Source of the DNA: Sphingosinicella microcystinivorans
GTDB lineage: Bacteria; Pseudomonadota; Alphaproteobacteria; Sphingomonadales; Sphingomonadaceae
Reading direction: 5' to 3'
NCBI RefSeq assembly: GCF_027941835.1
Contig: NZ_CP116005.1
Coordinates: 4,107,501-4,171,500 of the forward strand
DNA: 64,000 bases
Position numbers and translations under genes: made by a program. Shown here one piece after another: positions 42,639 through 53,221 of the stretch; positions within the stretch are counted from its first letter, which is position 1; each line of letters begins with the position of its first letter. Below the pieces are notes generated by a model that worked only from the letters and a program-made list of their open reading frames with translations, searched no databases and had not been told where the DNA came from.

Positions 42639-45139
42639 TTGCCTTTCCCTCGCCGTGTTTGACTTGTCCGCGGGGCGGCTGGCGTCTTGGACACAGTTTT
42701 CTGCGTAGCAGTTTTCTTCTGAGGCGCCTTAGGCTTTGGAGAGGATGTCTTGGAGGTCGTGTTTATGGCCGGAGCGGAGGTGTCACTGGCGGAGCTCGGC
42801 ATGGCTGGCGCCGCATTCGCATCCTCGACCGCAGCGGATGTGCCACTGGCAGAGCGTGGCATGGCGGTTGTCGACTTCGCGTCCACGACCGTAGCGGAGG
42901 TATCAGTGGCGGGACTTATCACGGCGGGCGCCGAAGCCGCCTGCGCCTCGCACGCCGCCCGCTTGAACAGGGTGGAAACCTGCTCCAGTCGGGTTTGCTC
43001 GTGTGCGGACAGCACATCACCGCTGCCAATCACCTGCACGATCATTCCCGCTACCTGTCGGATGTCCTCAGGCGCTATGCCGTTGAGCAATCCGGGGATG
43101 GCGGACACCATGGCGTCCTCATCGAGCCTCATGAGCAAAGCCTGCCGACGCACGAGGTGGCGGAAAGCCTGCATGTCGAAGTCATTTGTCAAATGAGGGC
43201 GCACCAGTTCCTCTGCGTGCCGAAAATGCCGTTCATCGGCCTCCCCACGCGCCGCGAGCACGAAGAACAGCGCCCGTATGGCGGCTTCGGTTATCCCGCC
43301 GTTGTGAATATCCGCTTCGAGCCGTGTCAACTCTTGCGCCAGATACTGGCGATGTTCGGGCGTCTCGCTAGGATGGGGTCGCGGCGGCGCATCGTCGTGC
43401 AGGCTCTGTCCTGTCATGGCCTGAACCAGCGGCAGGCTGTACAGCATGTCAAAGGCCTGTGCGTAGATTTGGTCGCGGCAATCACGGAATTGATCCAGCA
43501 TCTGTTCGACGGCGGTGGAAAACTCCGTCTGCAGTTGCAGGAAAGGATTGGCCTCGGAGACGGTCTGGCGATGTTCGCGCACCTGTTGCGCCGCTTCTTG
43601 TACAGCGGCGGCCAGCGGGTGCCGATCGGACCACAATTCATAACCCATGCGCAGTGGATGCAGCGGCTCCAGCCACTTCGCCCCCTGATCCGTGACCAGG
43701 GCTCGGACCCATGGCTGCACGAAGCTGCGGTAGCAGGCCAGGTTGACCTCGGAGATCCGCGCAGCGGCGGCAAAACGGCGATCGCTCTCGGGATCGGGGC
43801 GAACGATCTCACGGATTTCATCGATGTTGCTGCGGCGAATCCGGGTCAGGTAGGCGTCACTGGCTGGTTCGCCTTCCTGGGCGTCGTCGTGATGCTCGTC
43901 GATCTGCATGTGGTGGATGCCGGCTGGCAGCACGTCGATGATGTCGATGTTGGCTGCGAACTCCTGGTGCTCTTTGCGCCCGACGCTCCCGGAGACGAAG
44001 ATGCCCAGATGCCCGATGCTGTCATGGGTGGCGTAGACGATGGTCTGGTCATGTCCCACCACATCCAGGTCGTTGCGGTACAGGTCGGTGATCCAGCCCA
44101 GGGCCTGGGGCGGTGGAGTGATGTTGTCCCCATAGGAGCAGAACACCACGATCGGCGAGCGAATATTGCGCAGGTCAATGCGCACGCCATCGGACGTCAC
44201 CAGTTGGGCCGTACTCAGCTTGTTGCCGATGAACAGGTTGTCGACGATGTACTGCATCTCCACGTCGTTCAGGAAGACGTGGCCGCCCCAGTACTTCTCG
44301 AACTGCAGGTGGCGCGGGCCTTCCGTGTCGACCTTGGCGTACAGGTTGTACTGTTTGCTCCACAGCGTATTGGCCGGGTCCAGGTTTTCAAAGTTCTGTA
44401 CCAGCCAGGCACCGTCGAACCGGCCGGCGCCCAGATCGCTGGTCAATGCCGTCAACCAGCTACCGCCAGTGAGGCCGCCCGCGTAGCGCATCGGGTTATC
44501 ACCGGCCCAGTAGGACAGCGGCGCGCCGGCTACGATGATCGGCCCGAACAGTTCGGGCCAGACGGCGGCTGCCATCAGGATCTGCCAGCCTGCCTGGCAA
44601 TTGCCGATGACCGCAGGCTTGCCGCGGCTGTCGGGGTGCAGCTCGCCGACCTTGCGCACGAAGGCCGCTTCGGCGCGCATGACGTCTTCGACGGTCTGGC
44701 CGGGAACGGGATCGGGCAGAAAGCCAACGAAGTAGCAGGGATGACCAGCCTTGAGGGCCGCGCCGACCTCGCTATCGGGTTTGAAGCCGCCAATGCCTGG
44801 GCCGTGGCCCGCGCGGGGATCGACCACCACGAACGGCCGCTTCTTGGGATCGGCCGGCGCGTCGGCTGGCGGCAGGATGCGTACGAGGCCATAGTTGACC
44901 GGCTGCGGAAGGTCCAGCCCGGACATGATGACCTCGGAGGCGAAGTCGAGTACGTTCGGCGTCTGCTCCTGCAAATGCTCCAGGTACTGGTTGCCGCGTT
45001 GGCGGCGAACGTCGGCATACAGAATGGATCGCTGCCAGGCATCCACTGCATACTCGGTTGCCATCGCCGATAGTCGCAACGGGTCCCACAGCAACTGCCC
45101 CCAATCGGCCGCTGGTGATGTCGTGGTGTCTCGATTCAT
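42635..45139 (-). CDS. DUF3141 alpha/beta-hydrolase-like protein with a histone-like tail
   Basis: The 834-residue protein has a PhaC-like hydrolase half (PFVVVDPRAGHGPGIGGFKPDSEVG, VIGNCQAGWQILMAAAVWP with Cys in the elbow, FCSYGDNITPPPQAL, HDSIGHLGIFVSG), a long helical middle, and a tail of Ala/Ser/Thr repeats ending in the strongly basic SSPKPKAPQKKTATQKT and TSQTRRGKGK. DUF3141 genes accompany PHA genes; their function is not established. The tail recalls the DNA-binding tails of PhaF/PhaM-type granule proteins. The ATG at 45139 follows GGAGTGCCC and is preferred over an upstream in-frame start. Confidence 0.88.
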   Translation of the reverse strand: MNRDTTTSPAADWGQLLWDPLRLSAMATEYAVDAWQRSILYADVRRQRGNQYLEHLQEQTPNVLDFASEVIMSGLDLPQPVNYGLVRILPPADAPADPKKRPFVVVDPRAGHGPGIGGFKPDSEVGAALKAGHPCYFVGFLPDPVPGQTVEDVMRAEAAFVRKVGELHPDSRGKPAVIGNCQAGWQILMAAAVWPELFGPIIVAGAPLSYWAGDNPMRYAGGLTGGSWLTALTSDLGAGRFDGAWLVQNFENLDPANTLWSKQYNLYAKVDTEGPRHLQFEKYWGGHVFLNDVEMQYIVDNLFIGNKLSTAQLVTSDGVRIDLRNIRSPIVVFCSYGDNITPPPQALGWITDLYRNDLDVVGHDQTIVYATHDSIGHLGIFVSGSVGRKEHQEFAANIDIIDVLPAGIHHMQIDEHHDDAQEGEPASDAYLTRIRRSNIDEIREIVRPDPESDRRFAAAARISEVNLACYRSFVQPWVRALVTDQGAKWLEPLHPLRMGYELWSDRHPLAAAVQEAAQQVREHRQTVSEANPFLQLQTEFSTAVEQMLDQFRDCRDQIYAQAFDMLYSLPLVQAMTGQSLHDDAPPRPHPSETPEHRQYLAQELTRLEADIHNGGITEAAIRALFFVLAARGEADERHFRHAEELVRPHLTNDFDMQAFRHLVRRQALLMRLDEDAMVSAIPGLLNGIAPEDIRQVAGMIVQVIGSGDVLSAHEQTRLEQVSTLFKRAACEAQAASAPAVISPATDTSATVVDAKSTTAMPRSASGTSAAVEDANAAPAMPSSASDTSAPAINTTSKTSSPKPKAPQKKTATQKTVSKTPAAPRTSQTRRGKGK
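42750..42910 (-). repeat. Tandem 60-bp repeats in the DUF3141 tail
   Basis: Two and a half in-frame units of 20 codons read TSATVVDAKSTTAMPRSASG, TSAAVEDANAAPAMPSSASD and a third begins TSAPAINTTSK. They form a low-complexity linker before the basic end. Confidence 0.75.
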
Positions 45140-45224
45140 GGCGATGGGCACTCCTTCTGTGATGAAACTGAAAAATTGAATGGCAAGGGGCCGCAGGCAC
45201 ATCGTCTTGCTGGCCCTTCCTCAC

Positions 45225-45971
45225 TCAGTACATATGCTGGCCACCGTTCATCGATACATTGCTGCCGGTCATGAATCCCGCAGACTCGCTGGCGATGAAT
45301 GCCACCAGTGCGGCGACTTCCTCAGGCCGTCCCAGGCGGCCCACGGGAATTCCGGCCACCACTTGCTTGACCACGTCTTCGGCCATGCTCGTCACCATCT
45401 TCGTATCCAGATACCCCGGCGAGACGGTGTTGACCGTCACGCCCTTGCGCGCTACTTCCTGCGCGAGGGCTTTGGTGAAGCCATGCATACCGGCTTTTGC
45501 GGCGGAATAGTTGGTCTGGCCGAACTGCCCCTTCGAGCCGTTGATGGAGGAGATGTTGATGATCCTCCCCCAGCCGCGTTCGAGCATGCCGTCGATGAAC
45601 GGTCGGGTGACGTTGAATACAGAATCGAGATTGACGCGCAGAACGGCATCCCAATCGGTGTAACTCAGCTTGCGGAACGTGGCATCACGCGTGATGCCGG
45701 CGTTGTTGACCAGAATGTCGATGTGGTGACCGTCTGCTTGGATGAGGCCGGCCAGTTCCTGGCAGGAGGCATGGTCAGCCACATTCGCGCCGTAGGCGAT
45801 GAAGTTGTAACCTTCGCCCGCCTGGGCTTCCAGCCACGCCCCAATGCTGGCGTTGCCCGGCGAATGGACGATGAGCACGGTATGACCGGCGTGGTGCAAG
45901 GCCCGGGCGATGGCCTCGCCCAGGCCGCCGCTGCCTCCGGTAACCAGGGCAGTCCGTTGTTCAGCCAGCAT
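45225..45971 (-). CDS. phaB: Acetoacetyl-CoA reductase (PhaB-type SDR)
   Basis: The 248-residue SDR has VTGGSGGLGEAIARALHHAG, NNAGITRDATFRKLSYTDWDAVLRVNLDSVFNVTRPF, the Ser in NISSINGSKGQFGQTNYSAAKAGMHGFTKALA, and the ending GSNVSMNGGQHMY. The segments NAGITRDATF and GQFGQTNYSAAKAG are the PhaB signature. It reduces acetoacetyl-CoA to (R)-3-hydroxybutyryl-CoA, usually with NADPH. No beta-ketothiolase (phaA) is in the window, so the host's enzyme must supply acetoacetyl-CoA. Its start overlaps the phasin stop. Confidence 0.93.
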   Translation of the reverse strand: MLAEQRTALVTGGSGGLGEAIARALHHAGHTVLIVHSPGNASIGAWLEAQAGEGYNFIAYGANVADHASCQELAGLIQADGHHIDILVNNAGITRDATFRKLSYTDWDAVLRVNLDSVFNVTRPFIDGMLERGWGRIINISSINGSKGQFGQTNYSAAKAGMHGFTKALAQEVARKGVTVNTVSPGYLDTKMVTSMAEDVVKQVVAGIPVGRLGRPEEVAALVAFIASESAGFMTGSNVSMNGGQHMY

Positions 45972-46422
45972 TGCGGCCACCCGTCTGGCTTGGTGCGTCC
46001 TTGTCCTGTGCCGAGGCCCACACAGCTCCCCACTGTTTGAAAATATCCTGGAACGGCAATATCGCATCTGCCTGGCCTACGGCCTGCGTGACCGATTTCT
46101 GCCAGTCCTGAATGGCTTGCTGCAGGCCTTGAGTGAAGGTGGTCTGATTCTTGATTGCGACTTGCGTTAGTGCCTGCGCGCCGCCCACGTGGTGCTGAAA
46201 CTGACGCCAGAAGGCTTGTGCGGGCAGCGTTGCCAGCTCCTGCCAGTTCTTCGCCTTGAGCAGGCTTTCGATTTCGGCGCCGGACTCGGTAATGCCGTCT
46301 TTGCCCGCGCGGGTGGCGTTCTCCAGCCATTGCTGGCCGTTTTCCTGCATCAGGCGTTGGATGCGCAGCTGCAGTTCCAGGTTCGCCTTGAAGAGATTGA
46401 GAGGGATGGTTTCATTGCTCAT
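45961..46422 (-). CDS. Phasin family granule-associated protein
   Basis: The 153-residue helical protein reads IPLNLFKANLELQLRIQRLMQENGQQWLENATRAG and FWRQFQHHVGGAQALTQVAIKNQTTFTQGLQQAIQDWQKSVTQAVG, typical of polyhydroxyalkanoate phasins that coat granules. The ATG at 46422 follows AAGGAGTTTGACC. It overlaps phaB by 11 bases and stands just after the exporter genes. Confidence 0.85.
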   Translation of the reverse strand: MSNETIPLNLFKANLELQLRIQRLMQENGQQWLENATRAGKDGITESGAEIESLLKAKNWQELATLPAQAFWRQFQHHVGGAQALTQVAIKNQTTFTQGLQQAIQDWQKSVTQAVGQADAILPFQDIFKQWGAVWASAQDKDAPSQTGGRNAG

Positions 46423-46471
46423 GGTCAAACTCCTTGCTTGGGTTGAAATGCCCACTCGGGCGGTAAAACGA

Positions 46472-47602
46472 TCAGGCCATCTGGCCGATGGTTTTGCGAA
46501 AGCGTGCTAACGACAGGAAAAACAGCACCGTTCCGATCAGGGCCAGCGCCAGGAAGGGCTGCCATACCGTCTCCAGGCCCGCGCCCCGGTAAAGGATGGC
46601 CTGACTCAGTTCCACGAAATGCGTGGTGGGCGCGATCAGCATGATGTTCTGCACGATCTCGGGCATGCTTTCGCGCGGCGTGGTGCCACCCGACAGCATC
46701 TGCAGCGGCATGATGGTAAGCATCATCAACATGCCGAACTGCGGCATGTTGCGCGCCAGGGTGGCGATGAAGATGCCCATCGAGGTGGTGGCGAACAGAC
46801 TGAGCGCCGCGCCGGCGAAGAACAGCGCAATGGAGCCCTCGATGGGCACGCCCAGGACGCCGCGCACCATGAGATTGAGCGACAGAAAGGAGGCGATCAG
46901 CACGACCAGGGCCATCGACCAGATCTTGGAAAGCATGATCTGCGCGGGCGTGACCGGCATCACCAGCAGGTGCTCGATGGTGCCGTGCTCGCGCTCCCGG
47001 ATCAGCGCCGCGCCAGTCAGGATGATGGACAGCAGCGTGATGTGGTTGATGATCTGAACCACCGAGCCGAACCAGGCCTTGTCTAGCGATGGATTGAAAC
47101 GCGCACGCAATGCGAGATCCACAGGCAGTGGCTCAGCCCCGCGATAGCGCTTGACGAACTCATTGACCTCGCCGATGGCGATCTGCTGAATGTAGCCGCT
47201 GCCCGTGAATGCCTGGCTCATGCGGGTAGCGTCAACGTTGAGCTGCAACGCAGGCGAGCGCCGGGCCAGCACGTCGCGCTGGAAGTTGGGCGGAATGACC
47301 AGGGCAAAGGTGTACTGCCCGGCATCCATGCCCGGATCCACCCTTCCATAGTCGATCATGGCCGGTGGCGTGAACTGCGGCGGGTAGAACGCCGAGGCAA
47401 TCCGCTGGGAGAGCGCCGAATTGTCTTCGTCGACGATGGCGATGGGGGCGTTGTGCAGCGTCTCCGGCATGGACGTGGCCGAGGTGTAGACCGACGCGGT
47501 GAACACGTAGACGATGAGCGCGATCATCATCGGATCGCGCCACAGACTCCACAGCTCCTTAACACCCAGGTCGTAGATATTGGCCAGGTTTCTTCTGCTC
47601 AT
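46472..47602 (-). CDS. ABC-2 type transporter permease (YhhJ-like)
   Basis: The 376-residue protein has an N-terminal membrane helix, a periplasmic domain (PIAIVDEDNSALSQRIASAFYPPQFTPP, YTFALVIPPNFQRDVLARRSPALQLNVDATR) and a C-terminal block of about five helices with the ABC-2 signature REREHGTIEHLLVMPVTPAQIMLSKIW. Two such permeases are encoded in series, the other as the end of the fused protein upstream. Together with HlyD and the outer-membrane factor they make a tripartite exporter. Substrate unknown. Confidence 0.9.
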   Translation of the reverse strand: MSRRNLANIYDLGVKELWSLWRDPMMIALIVYVFTASVYTSATSMPETLHNAPIAIVDEDNSALSQRIASAFYPPQFTPPAMIDYGRVDPGMDAGQYTFALVIPPNFQRDVLARRSPALQLNVDATRMSQAFTGSGYIQQIAIGEVNEFVKRYRGAEPLPVDLALRARFNPSLDKAWFGSVVQIINHITLLSIILTGAALIREREHGTIEHLLVMPVTPAQIMLSKIWSMALVVLIASFLSLNLMVRGVLGVPIEGSIALFFAGAALSLFATTSMGIFIATLARNMPQFGMLMMLTIMPLQMLSGGTTPRESMPEIVQNIMLIAPTTHFVELSQAILYRGAGLETVWQPFLALALIGTVLFFLSLARFRKTIGQMA

Positions 47603-47603
47603 C

Positions 47604-50372
47604 TCAGCGCTCCTGCTTCTTGAGTAGCAAAACGGCTGCGCCGAGGATGACCGGGACCGACAAAAGCATCGCCCACAGCGGCCCGGTCACGTCGGCCAGG
47701 CCAAGCGCTTTGCTGAAAACGCCACGGCTGATGGAGATCATGTGCGTGGCGGGGTAGATCTCGCCGATGAACTTGCTGGAGCCTTCGAGCGAGGACACCG
47801 GATCGATCAGGCCGGCGAACTGGGTGGCAGGAATGATGGTGCCGATCATGGCGAAGAACATGGCGGCGATCTGGCTGCGCGTGACGGCCGAGGCCAGCAG
47901 CCCCATGCCTGTGGCGGCGAAGGAGAAGACCAGCGCGGCCAGCGACAGGGTCAAGAAGCTGCCCGTGACCGGCACGCCAAAGAGGGTGACCGCGAGCAGA
48001 CTCATCAGCAGGAAGTTCACCATGGCCAGGCCGACATAGGGCAGTTGTTTGCCAAGCAGGAACTCGGTGCGCGTCACCGGCGTCACGTACAGATTGGTGA
48101 TCGACCCGGTTTCTTTCTCGCGCACCACCGCCAGCGCGGTCAGCATGGCCGGCAGCATGAGCAGCAAGAGAGGTATCACCGCTGGCACCATGGCGGGCAG
48201 GCTCTTGACATCGGGGTTGTAGCGAAAGCGCGTCTCGACGCTCGCATTGCCGGCTGCGCTGGCGCCGCTGCGCTCGCTGGCCTGTACCAGCAGCCAGTGC
48301 TGATGCATGCCCTGAACGTAGCCCTGGACGGTTTCCGCGCGCACCGGCATGGCGCCGTCGAGCCAGGCGCCGATCTGCACGTTCTGGCCCCGCAACACGT
48401 CGCGGCTGAAGCCAGGGGGGATTTCGATGGCCAGCGACAGTTCGCCGCTGCGCATACGCCGGTCGAGATCCTCGTAATCGACGATAGGCGGGTGCTCTGT
48501 GAAGTAGCGCGAGCCGGCCAGGTTCAGCGTGTAGCTTTGGCTGAGCGTGGTCTGGTCGCGATCGAGCACCGCATAGCTCAGGTCCTCGACGTCCATGGTG
48601 ATGCCGAAGCCGATCACGAACATCAGCAGCAGCGAACCACCCAGCGCCAGCGTGGCGCGTACCGGGTCCCGCTGCAATTCCAGCGTCTCGCGCCACAGAT
48701 AGCTGAACATTCGCTGCAGACTGAAACCGCCAGAGCGGTGCCCACCGTGTTCAGCGGGCGCCGCCGATGGTTGCTCCTCGTGATCGGCGGCCCCGGGCTG
48801 GCTGGCCGGCGCCGCCGTGCCGCCCTCGGCTTCGACGAGGTAGCCGATGAAGGCCTCTTCAAGGGTTTTGGCGCCGCGCTTCTCGACCAGTCTGGCGGGC
48901 ACGTCGCTGTCGAGCACCTTGCCCGCATGCATCATCGACATGCGGTCGCAGCGCTCTGCCTCGTTCATGAAGTGGGTGGAAATGAAGACCGTCACCCGGT
49001 CACGCCGCGACAGCTCGATGAGCAGTCGCCAGAACGCATCGCGCGCCACCGGGTCGACGCCCGAAGTCGGTTCGTCCAGAATCAGCAGTTCTGGCTTGTG
49101 CACCATGGCCACAGCCAGCGACAGGCGTTGGCGTATGCCCAGAGGCAGACTGGCCGGCAGGCTGTCGATGACGTCCACCAGCCCGAAGCGCTCCACCATC
49201 TCATCGACGCGAGCAGGAATGTCCTCCGGGGACACACTGAAGAGCTTGGCGTGCAACTCCAGGTTCTGGCGTACCGTGATTTCGCTGTAGAGCGAGAACG
49301 CTTGGGACATGTAGCCGACGCGGCGGCGGGTGCCCAGATCATGCGGGTTCACTTCATGGCCGAACAGCCAGGCCCGACCCTCGCTCGCCGGCAACAGGCC
49401 GGTAAGCATCTTCATCGTCGTGGACTTGCCGCACCCGTTGGAGCCGAGGAAGCCGAAGATTTCACCGCGCCGGATGCGGAAGGACACGCTGTCGACGGCA
49501 ACGAAGTCGCCAAAGCGCATGGTCAGCCCCTCGGCTTCGATGGCGATATCGTCCGCGCCGTCCTCAGGCAGAGGCGGAATGACAACCGCTTGGTGTCCGC
49601 GCTTTTTCTCTTCCGGGAGCAGGCGGATGAATGCCTCTTCCAGGTTCGGGCTGTTTGTTGTCTCCAGCAATTCCTTCGGCGTACCGGTGGCGAGGACCTT
49701 GCCGTCGTCGATGGCGGCGAGCCAGTCGAAGCGCTGTGCCTCATCCATGTAGGCGGTAGCCACGATCACGCTCATGCCGGGGCGGTCGGCGCGGATGCGT
49801 TCGATCAGATCCCAGAACTGTGCGCGCGCCAGCGGGTCCACGCCAGTCGTCGGCTCATCGAGAATCAGAAAATCCGGGTCATGAATCAGCGCGCAGCACA
49901 GGCCGAGTTTTTGCTTCATGCCCCCGGACAGCTTGCCTGCCGGGCGCTCCAGGAATTTGAACAGGCCAGTGGCCTGAGTCAGTTCGTCGATCCGCTGGCG
50001 GCGCTCTGCGGCGCCATGACCGAACAGGCGCGCGAAGAATTGCAGATTCTCCTCGACCGAGAGCGTCGGATACAGGTTTTTGCCCAGTCCCTGCGGCATG
50101 TAGGCGATGCGCGGGCATACCTGCTTGCGATGGGCCTTGCTGGCCATGTCGCCACCCAGCACCTCGACCGTGCCCTCCTGGATGATGCGCACACCCGCCA
50201 GCAATGAGAGCAGACTGGATTTGCCCACGCCGTCGGGGCCGATCAGGCCGACCATCCGTCCGGCGGGAATGTCCAGATCGATGCCATCCAGGGCGATGAC
50301 GTCGCCGTAACGCAAGCGCACCTGACGGACGCTTGCAACGGTCGTGGGCTGCGCACTCGCACTGTGGCTCAT
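47604..50372 (-). CDS. Fused ABC transporter: two ATPase domains plus ABC-2 permease (RbbA/YhiH-like)
   Basis: The 922-residue protein has two nucleotide-binding domains, Walker [12 protein letters not shown] near residue 40 and [11 protein letters not shown] near 310. Both carry signature and Walker B motifs ([30 protein letters not shown] and [30 protein letters not shown]). From about 555 follows a permease with [29 protein letters not shown]. The fusion is that of RbbA/YhiH-type systems. A 821-codon plus-strand frame across it is an antisense shadow. Confidence 0.93.
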   Translation of the reverse strand: MSHSASAQPTTVASVRQVRLRYGDVIALDGIDLDIPAGRMVGLIGPDGVGKSSLLSLLAGVRIIQEGTVEVLGGDMASKAHRKQVCPRIAYMPQGLGKNLYPTLSVEENLQFFARLFGHGAAERRQRIDELTQATGLFKFLERPAGKLSGGMKQKLGLCCALIHDPDFLILDEPTTGVDPLARAQFWDLIERIRADRPGMSVIVATAYMDEAQRFDWLAAIDDGKVLATGTPKELLETTNSPNLEEAFIRLLPEEKKRGHQAVVIPPLPEDGADDIAIEAEGLTMRFGDFVAVDSVSFRIRRGEIFGFLGSNGCGKSTTMKMLTGLLPASEGRAWLFGHEVNPHDLGTRRRVGYMSQAFSLYSEITVRQNLELHAKLFSVSPEDIPARVDEMVERFGLVDVIDSLPASLPLGIRQRLSLAVAMVHKPELLILDEPTSGVDPVARDAFWRLLIELSRRDRVTVFISTHFMNEAERCDRMSMMHAGKVLDSDVPARLVEKRGAKTLEEAFIGYLVEAEGGTAAPASQPGAADHEEQPSAAPAEHGGHRSGGFSLQRMFSYLWRETLELQRDPVRATLALGGSLLLMFVIGFGITMDVEDLSYAVLDRDQTTLSQSYTLNLAGSRYFTEHPPIVDYEDLDRRMRSGELSLAIEIPPGFSRDVLRGQNVQIGAWLDGAMPVRAETVQGYVQGMHQHWLLVQASERSGASAAGNASVETRFRYNPDVKSLPAMVPAVIPLLLLMLPAMLTALAVVREKETGSITNLYVTPVTRTEFLLGKQLPYVGLAMVNFLLMSLLAVTLFGVPVTGSFLTLSLAALVFSFAATGMGLLASAVTRSQIAAMFFAMIGTIIPATQFAGLIDPVSSLEGSSKFIGEIYPATHMISISRGVFSKALGLADVTGPLWAMLLSVPVILGAAVLLLKKQER

Positions 50373-50375
50373 ACC

Positions 50376-51455
50376 TTACTCCGGCACGCGAACGGAGAGG
50401 TTTTGAGGCCACTCGGCATTGGCGTCGAGTTTGATCCAGGCCACGCCGGGCAACCCGGTCTTGACCTGATTGAGGTGCTCACGCAGCAACTCCTGCGAAA
50501 TCTGCGCGCGCACGCGAAACATCAGTTTCTGCCGCTCGCTCGCGGTTTCTACCGTCTTGGGAGTAAATTGCGCCACACTGGCGACGAAGGAAACGCTCGC
50601 TGGAATAACAAACTCCGGCGCGGCATCCAGAATGATGCGGACCTCGGAACCCAGCGCGACGCGGCCGGCCACGGTCTCGGGCAGGAAGAAGGTGATGTAG
50701 ACGTCCGACAGGTCGATAAGATTCAGGACGCGTCCGCCCGATCCCAGCACCTCGCCGGGTTGCGCCACCCGCACCTGCACCCGACCGTCACGCGGCGAGC
50801 GCAGTTCGCTGTCGCGTATGTCGGCTTCGATGCGGTTGATGCTGGCCGTGGCAGCGGACACGCTGGACCTCGCGCCGACGAGCTGCGCCTTGGCGGCCTC
50901 GACCGCGGCGCGGGCAGCGGCGGCCTGTGCCTTGCTGGCCGCGAGGGTCGCTTGGGCGCCCCGTACGCGCGCCCGGTCATCGTCCAGTTCCTGGATCGAG
51001 GCGGCTCCCTCACTCGACAGCGTGCTGGAGCGTGTCAGGCGCCGTTGCGCGGCGTCCAGTTCGGACTCGCGCTGACCAACCAGAGCCAAGGCGGCAGTCA
51101 CGTCGGCTTCACGCAGCGCCACCTGTGCCTGCGCCGCGGTCACCGAATGCTCAGCCTGCTGACGCATGGCCAGGGCCTCGTCGCGCTGCGCTTCCAGCGT
51201 TTCCAGCCGCATCTTGGCCAGTGGCTGGCCGGCTGTGACGAAATCGCCTTCACGCACCAGGATGTCTTCGATGCGGCCGGGAAGTTTGGTGGCCACGTCG
51301 ATCTCGGTGGCTTCGATGCGGCCATTGCCGTTGACGAATCCTTCGCCCGGGCCGCTGTCGGTAAACCTCGTCCAGCTCCACCAGGCCAGCGCGGCAACAA
51401 CCGCTGCAGCGAAAGCGACCAGGAGTTTTTTCTTGAGAGAGGGGGAGACAGTCAT
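50376..51455 (-). CDS. HlyD-family periplasmic adaptor subunit
   Basis: The 359-residue protein has an N-terminal anchor ([18 protein letters not shown]), a biotinyl-lipoyl half-motif ([38 protein letters not shown]), a long Ala/Glu/Gln-rich coiled coil (about 85-215), and the second half-motif with a beta-barrel ([43 protein letters not shown]). It bridges the ABC permeases and the outer-membrane factor. It lies three bases from the fused ABC gene. Confidence 0.92.
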   Translation of the reverse strand: MTVSPSLKKKLLVAFAAAVVAALAWWSWTRFTDSGPGEGFVNGNGRIEATEIDVATKLPGRIEDILVREGDFVTAGQPLAKMRLETLEAQRDEALAMRQQAEHSVTAAQAQVALREADVTAALALVGQRESELDAAQRRLTRSSTLSSEGAASIQELDDDRARVRGAQATLAASKAQAAAARAAVEAAKAQLVGARSSVSAATASINRIEADIRDSELRSPRDGRVQVRVAQPGEVLGSGGRVLNLIDLSDVYITFFLPETVAGRVALGSEVRIILDAAPEFVIPASVSFVASVAQFTPKTVETASERQKLMFRVRAQISQELLREHLNQVKTGLPGVAWIKLDANAEWPQNLSVRVPE

Positions 51456-51469
51456 GGGTTCGGCGTGCC

Positions 51470-52957
51470 TTAACGGGTTGATGGGGTGGAAGCGGGAGTC
51501 GAGGCCGCACCCTGTGCCTCGCCGGCTGCGGCGAGGGTGCCGCCGCCGAGCGCGGCATACAGCGCCACCTGGCTGGACAGCAGCGCGCGGCGCGCCTGTA
51601 CCAGTTGTTGCTGGGCTCCCAGCAGATCGCGTTGGGCATCCAGCACTTCCAAGAAGGCGGCCGAGCCGTTGTCGTAGCGCAACTTGGCCAGGCGTGCGCG
51701 TTCGCTTTGCGCTTCCAGGTTGGCTCTCTGGATCGTCAACTGCTCAGCCAGCCAGTGCTTTGCGCTCAGCGCATCGGCCACCTCGCGGAAGGCCGTTTGA
51801 ATGGTTTTTTCGTATCCGGCGACGGCGATGTCGCGGCGCACCTCGCTCAGTTCCAAGTTTGCGCGCCGCCGCCCGCCATCGAAGATGGGCAGCGACAAGG
51901 TAGGCATGAAGGTCCAGGCGCGGCTGCCGGAATCGAACAGGCCGTCAAGATCGGAACTGGCCGTGCCGAAGCTGCCGGTCAGCGCAATGCGCGGCAAGAA
52001 CGCCGCACGGGCCGCGCCGATGTTGGCATCGCCGGCACGCAATTGGTGTTCGGCGGAAATGATGTCCGGGCGACTGACCAGCAGCTCCGAGGGCAGGCCG
52101 GCCCGGAGTTCGGCCAGCACCGTTGTTTCATCGAAGGGTGCCTTGGTGGGCAGCGGGCCAGGATCGGCACCTACCAGCAGTGCCAGCGCGTGCAGTTGCG
52201 TGGCGCGTGCTTGCTCAAGCTGGGTTAGCAGCGCCTGAGCCTGGTTCAGCAAAGTTTGGACTTGAGTGAGGTCCAGCTTCGAGGTCGAGCCGACTTCAAC
52301 GCGGCGCCGGAAAATGCGATAGGACTCCTCGCGGGTCGCGACGGTTTGACGGGCGATAGCCACGCGTTCGTCTATCTCGCGCAAGCCAAGATAACCGTCG
52401 GCCACCTGGGCGATCAGCGCCAGGTGGACGGCCTGGCGGGCCGCGTCGGAAGCCAGCCAGCTTTGCAGGGCGGCGTCTTCCAGGTTGCGGACCCGGCCCC
52501 ACAGATCCAGCTCCCAGGTGCTCAAACCCACCTCGGCCCGATATTCGCCGCCCACCTGCGACCGGCCCGACATGTTCAGATCGCCAGGGACGCGGGCGCG
52601 TCCACCCTGGGCACCCACGCCCACGGCAGGAAATCGATCCGAGCGCTGAATGCGGAATGCGGCGCTGGCTTCCTCGACACGCAGCGCGGCCAGGCGCAGA
52701 TCGCGGTTGTTCTCCAGCGCTGTCTCGATGAGGCGTTGCAGCAAGGGGTCGGTGAAGTACGCCTGCCAGGCAAGCTCTCCCGCGTGGGCGCCGTCGGTGC
52801 CTGATCCAAGATGCGCAGGCCAGGCTTCGGGCACGGGCAGCGGCGGGGTGTCTGGCGCCGGAGCGAGCGACATGCAGCCGGTCAAGACGACGGCGCTCAG
52901 GGCCAACGAGGCAGTGCGCAAGCTGAACGCAGGAAACAACAGGGAAGCTGGGGGCAT
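51470..52957 (-). CDS. TolC/NodT-type outer-membrane efflux lipoprotein
   Basis: The 495-residue protein has a lipoprotein signal ([16 protein letters not shown]) and two repeats of the outer-membrane-factor family, including [57 protein letters not shown] and [36 protein letters not shown]. The ATG at 52955-52957 fits the signal peptide; the frame is open 23 codons further. It is the first gene of the long minus-strand run. Confidence 0.92.
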   Translation of the reverse strand: MPPASLLFPAFSLRTASLALSAVVLTGCMSLAPAPDTPPLPVPEAWPAHLGSGTDGAHAGELAWQAYFTDPLLQRLIETALENNRDLRLAALRVEEASAAFRIQRSDRFPAVGVGAQGGRARVPGDLNMSGRSQVGGEYRAEVGLSTWELDLWGRVRNLEDAALQSWLASDAARQAVHLALIAQVADGYLGLREIDERVAIARQTVATREESYRIFRRRVEVGSTSKLDLTQVQTLLNQAQALLTQLEQARATQLHALALLVGADPGPLPTKAPFDETTVLAELRAGLPSELLVSRPDIISAEHQLRAGDANIGAARAAFLPRIALTGSFGTASSDLDGLFDSGSRAWTFMPTLSLPIFDGGRRRANLELSEVRRDIAVAGYEKTIQTAFREVADALSAKHWLAEQLTIQRANLEAQSERARLAKLRYDNGSAAFLEVLDAQRDLLGAQQQLVQARRALLSSQVALYAALGGGTLAAAGEAQGAASTPASTPSTR

Positions 52958-53221
52958 GGTCACGTTCCGTACGGGTATCGGGCTGAAGAGGGTCTGGTTG
53001 CAGAGGAGGGGATAGCTGCCACCCACGCAATGCGGAGTTCGTGGCCGATGTCCGCAGGCCTTCTTTTCCTGCTTGCAAGTGCTGTCAAGTCCACTTCATC
53101 TCCTTGTTGATATGTGCATCCCCGTGTCCCCTGGCTGGTTGATTAGGTGCTCTTCCTGTGTCACATCCCGATGTGCCGGGTTCGTTCGCGCCTCTGAGTT
53201 GGCTTGCATCGTGAAATTTGA

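Noticed and set aside
42392-45073. 893-codon plus-strand frame
   Set aside because: Antisense shadow of the DUF3141 gene in GC-rich DNA; the minus-strand protein has coherent domains.
47742-50207. 821-codon plus-strand frame
   Set aside because: Antisense shadow of the fused ABC transporter gene.
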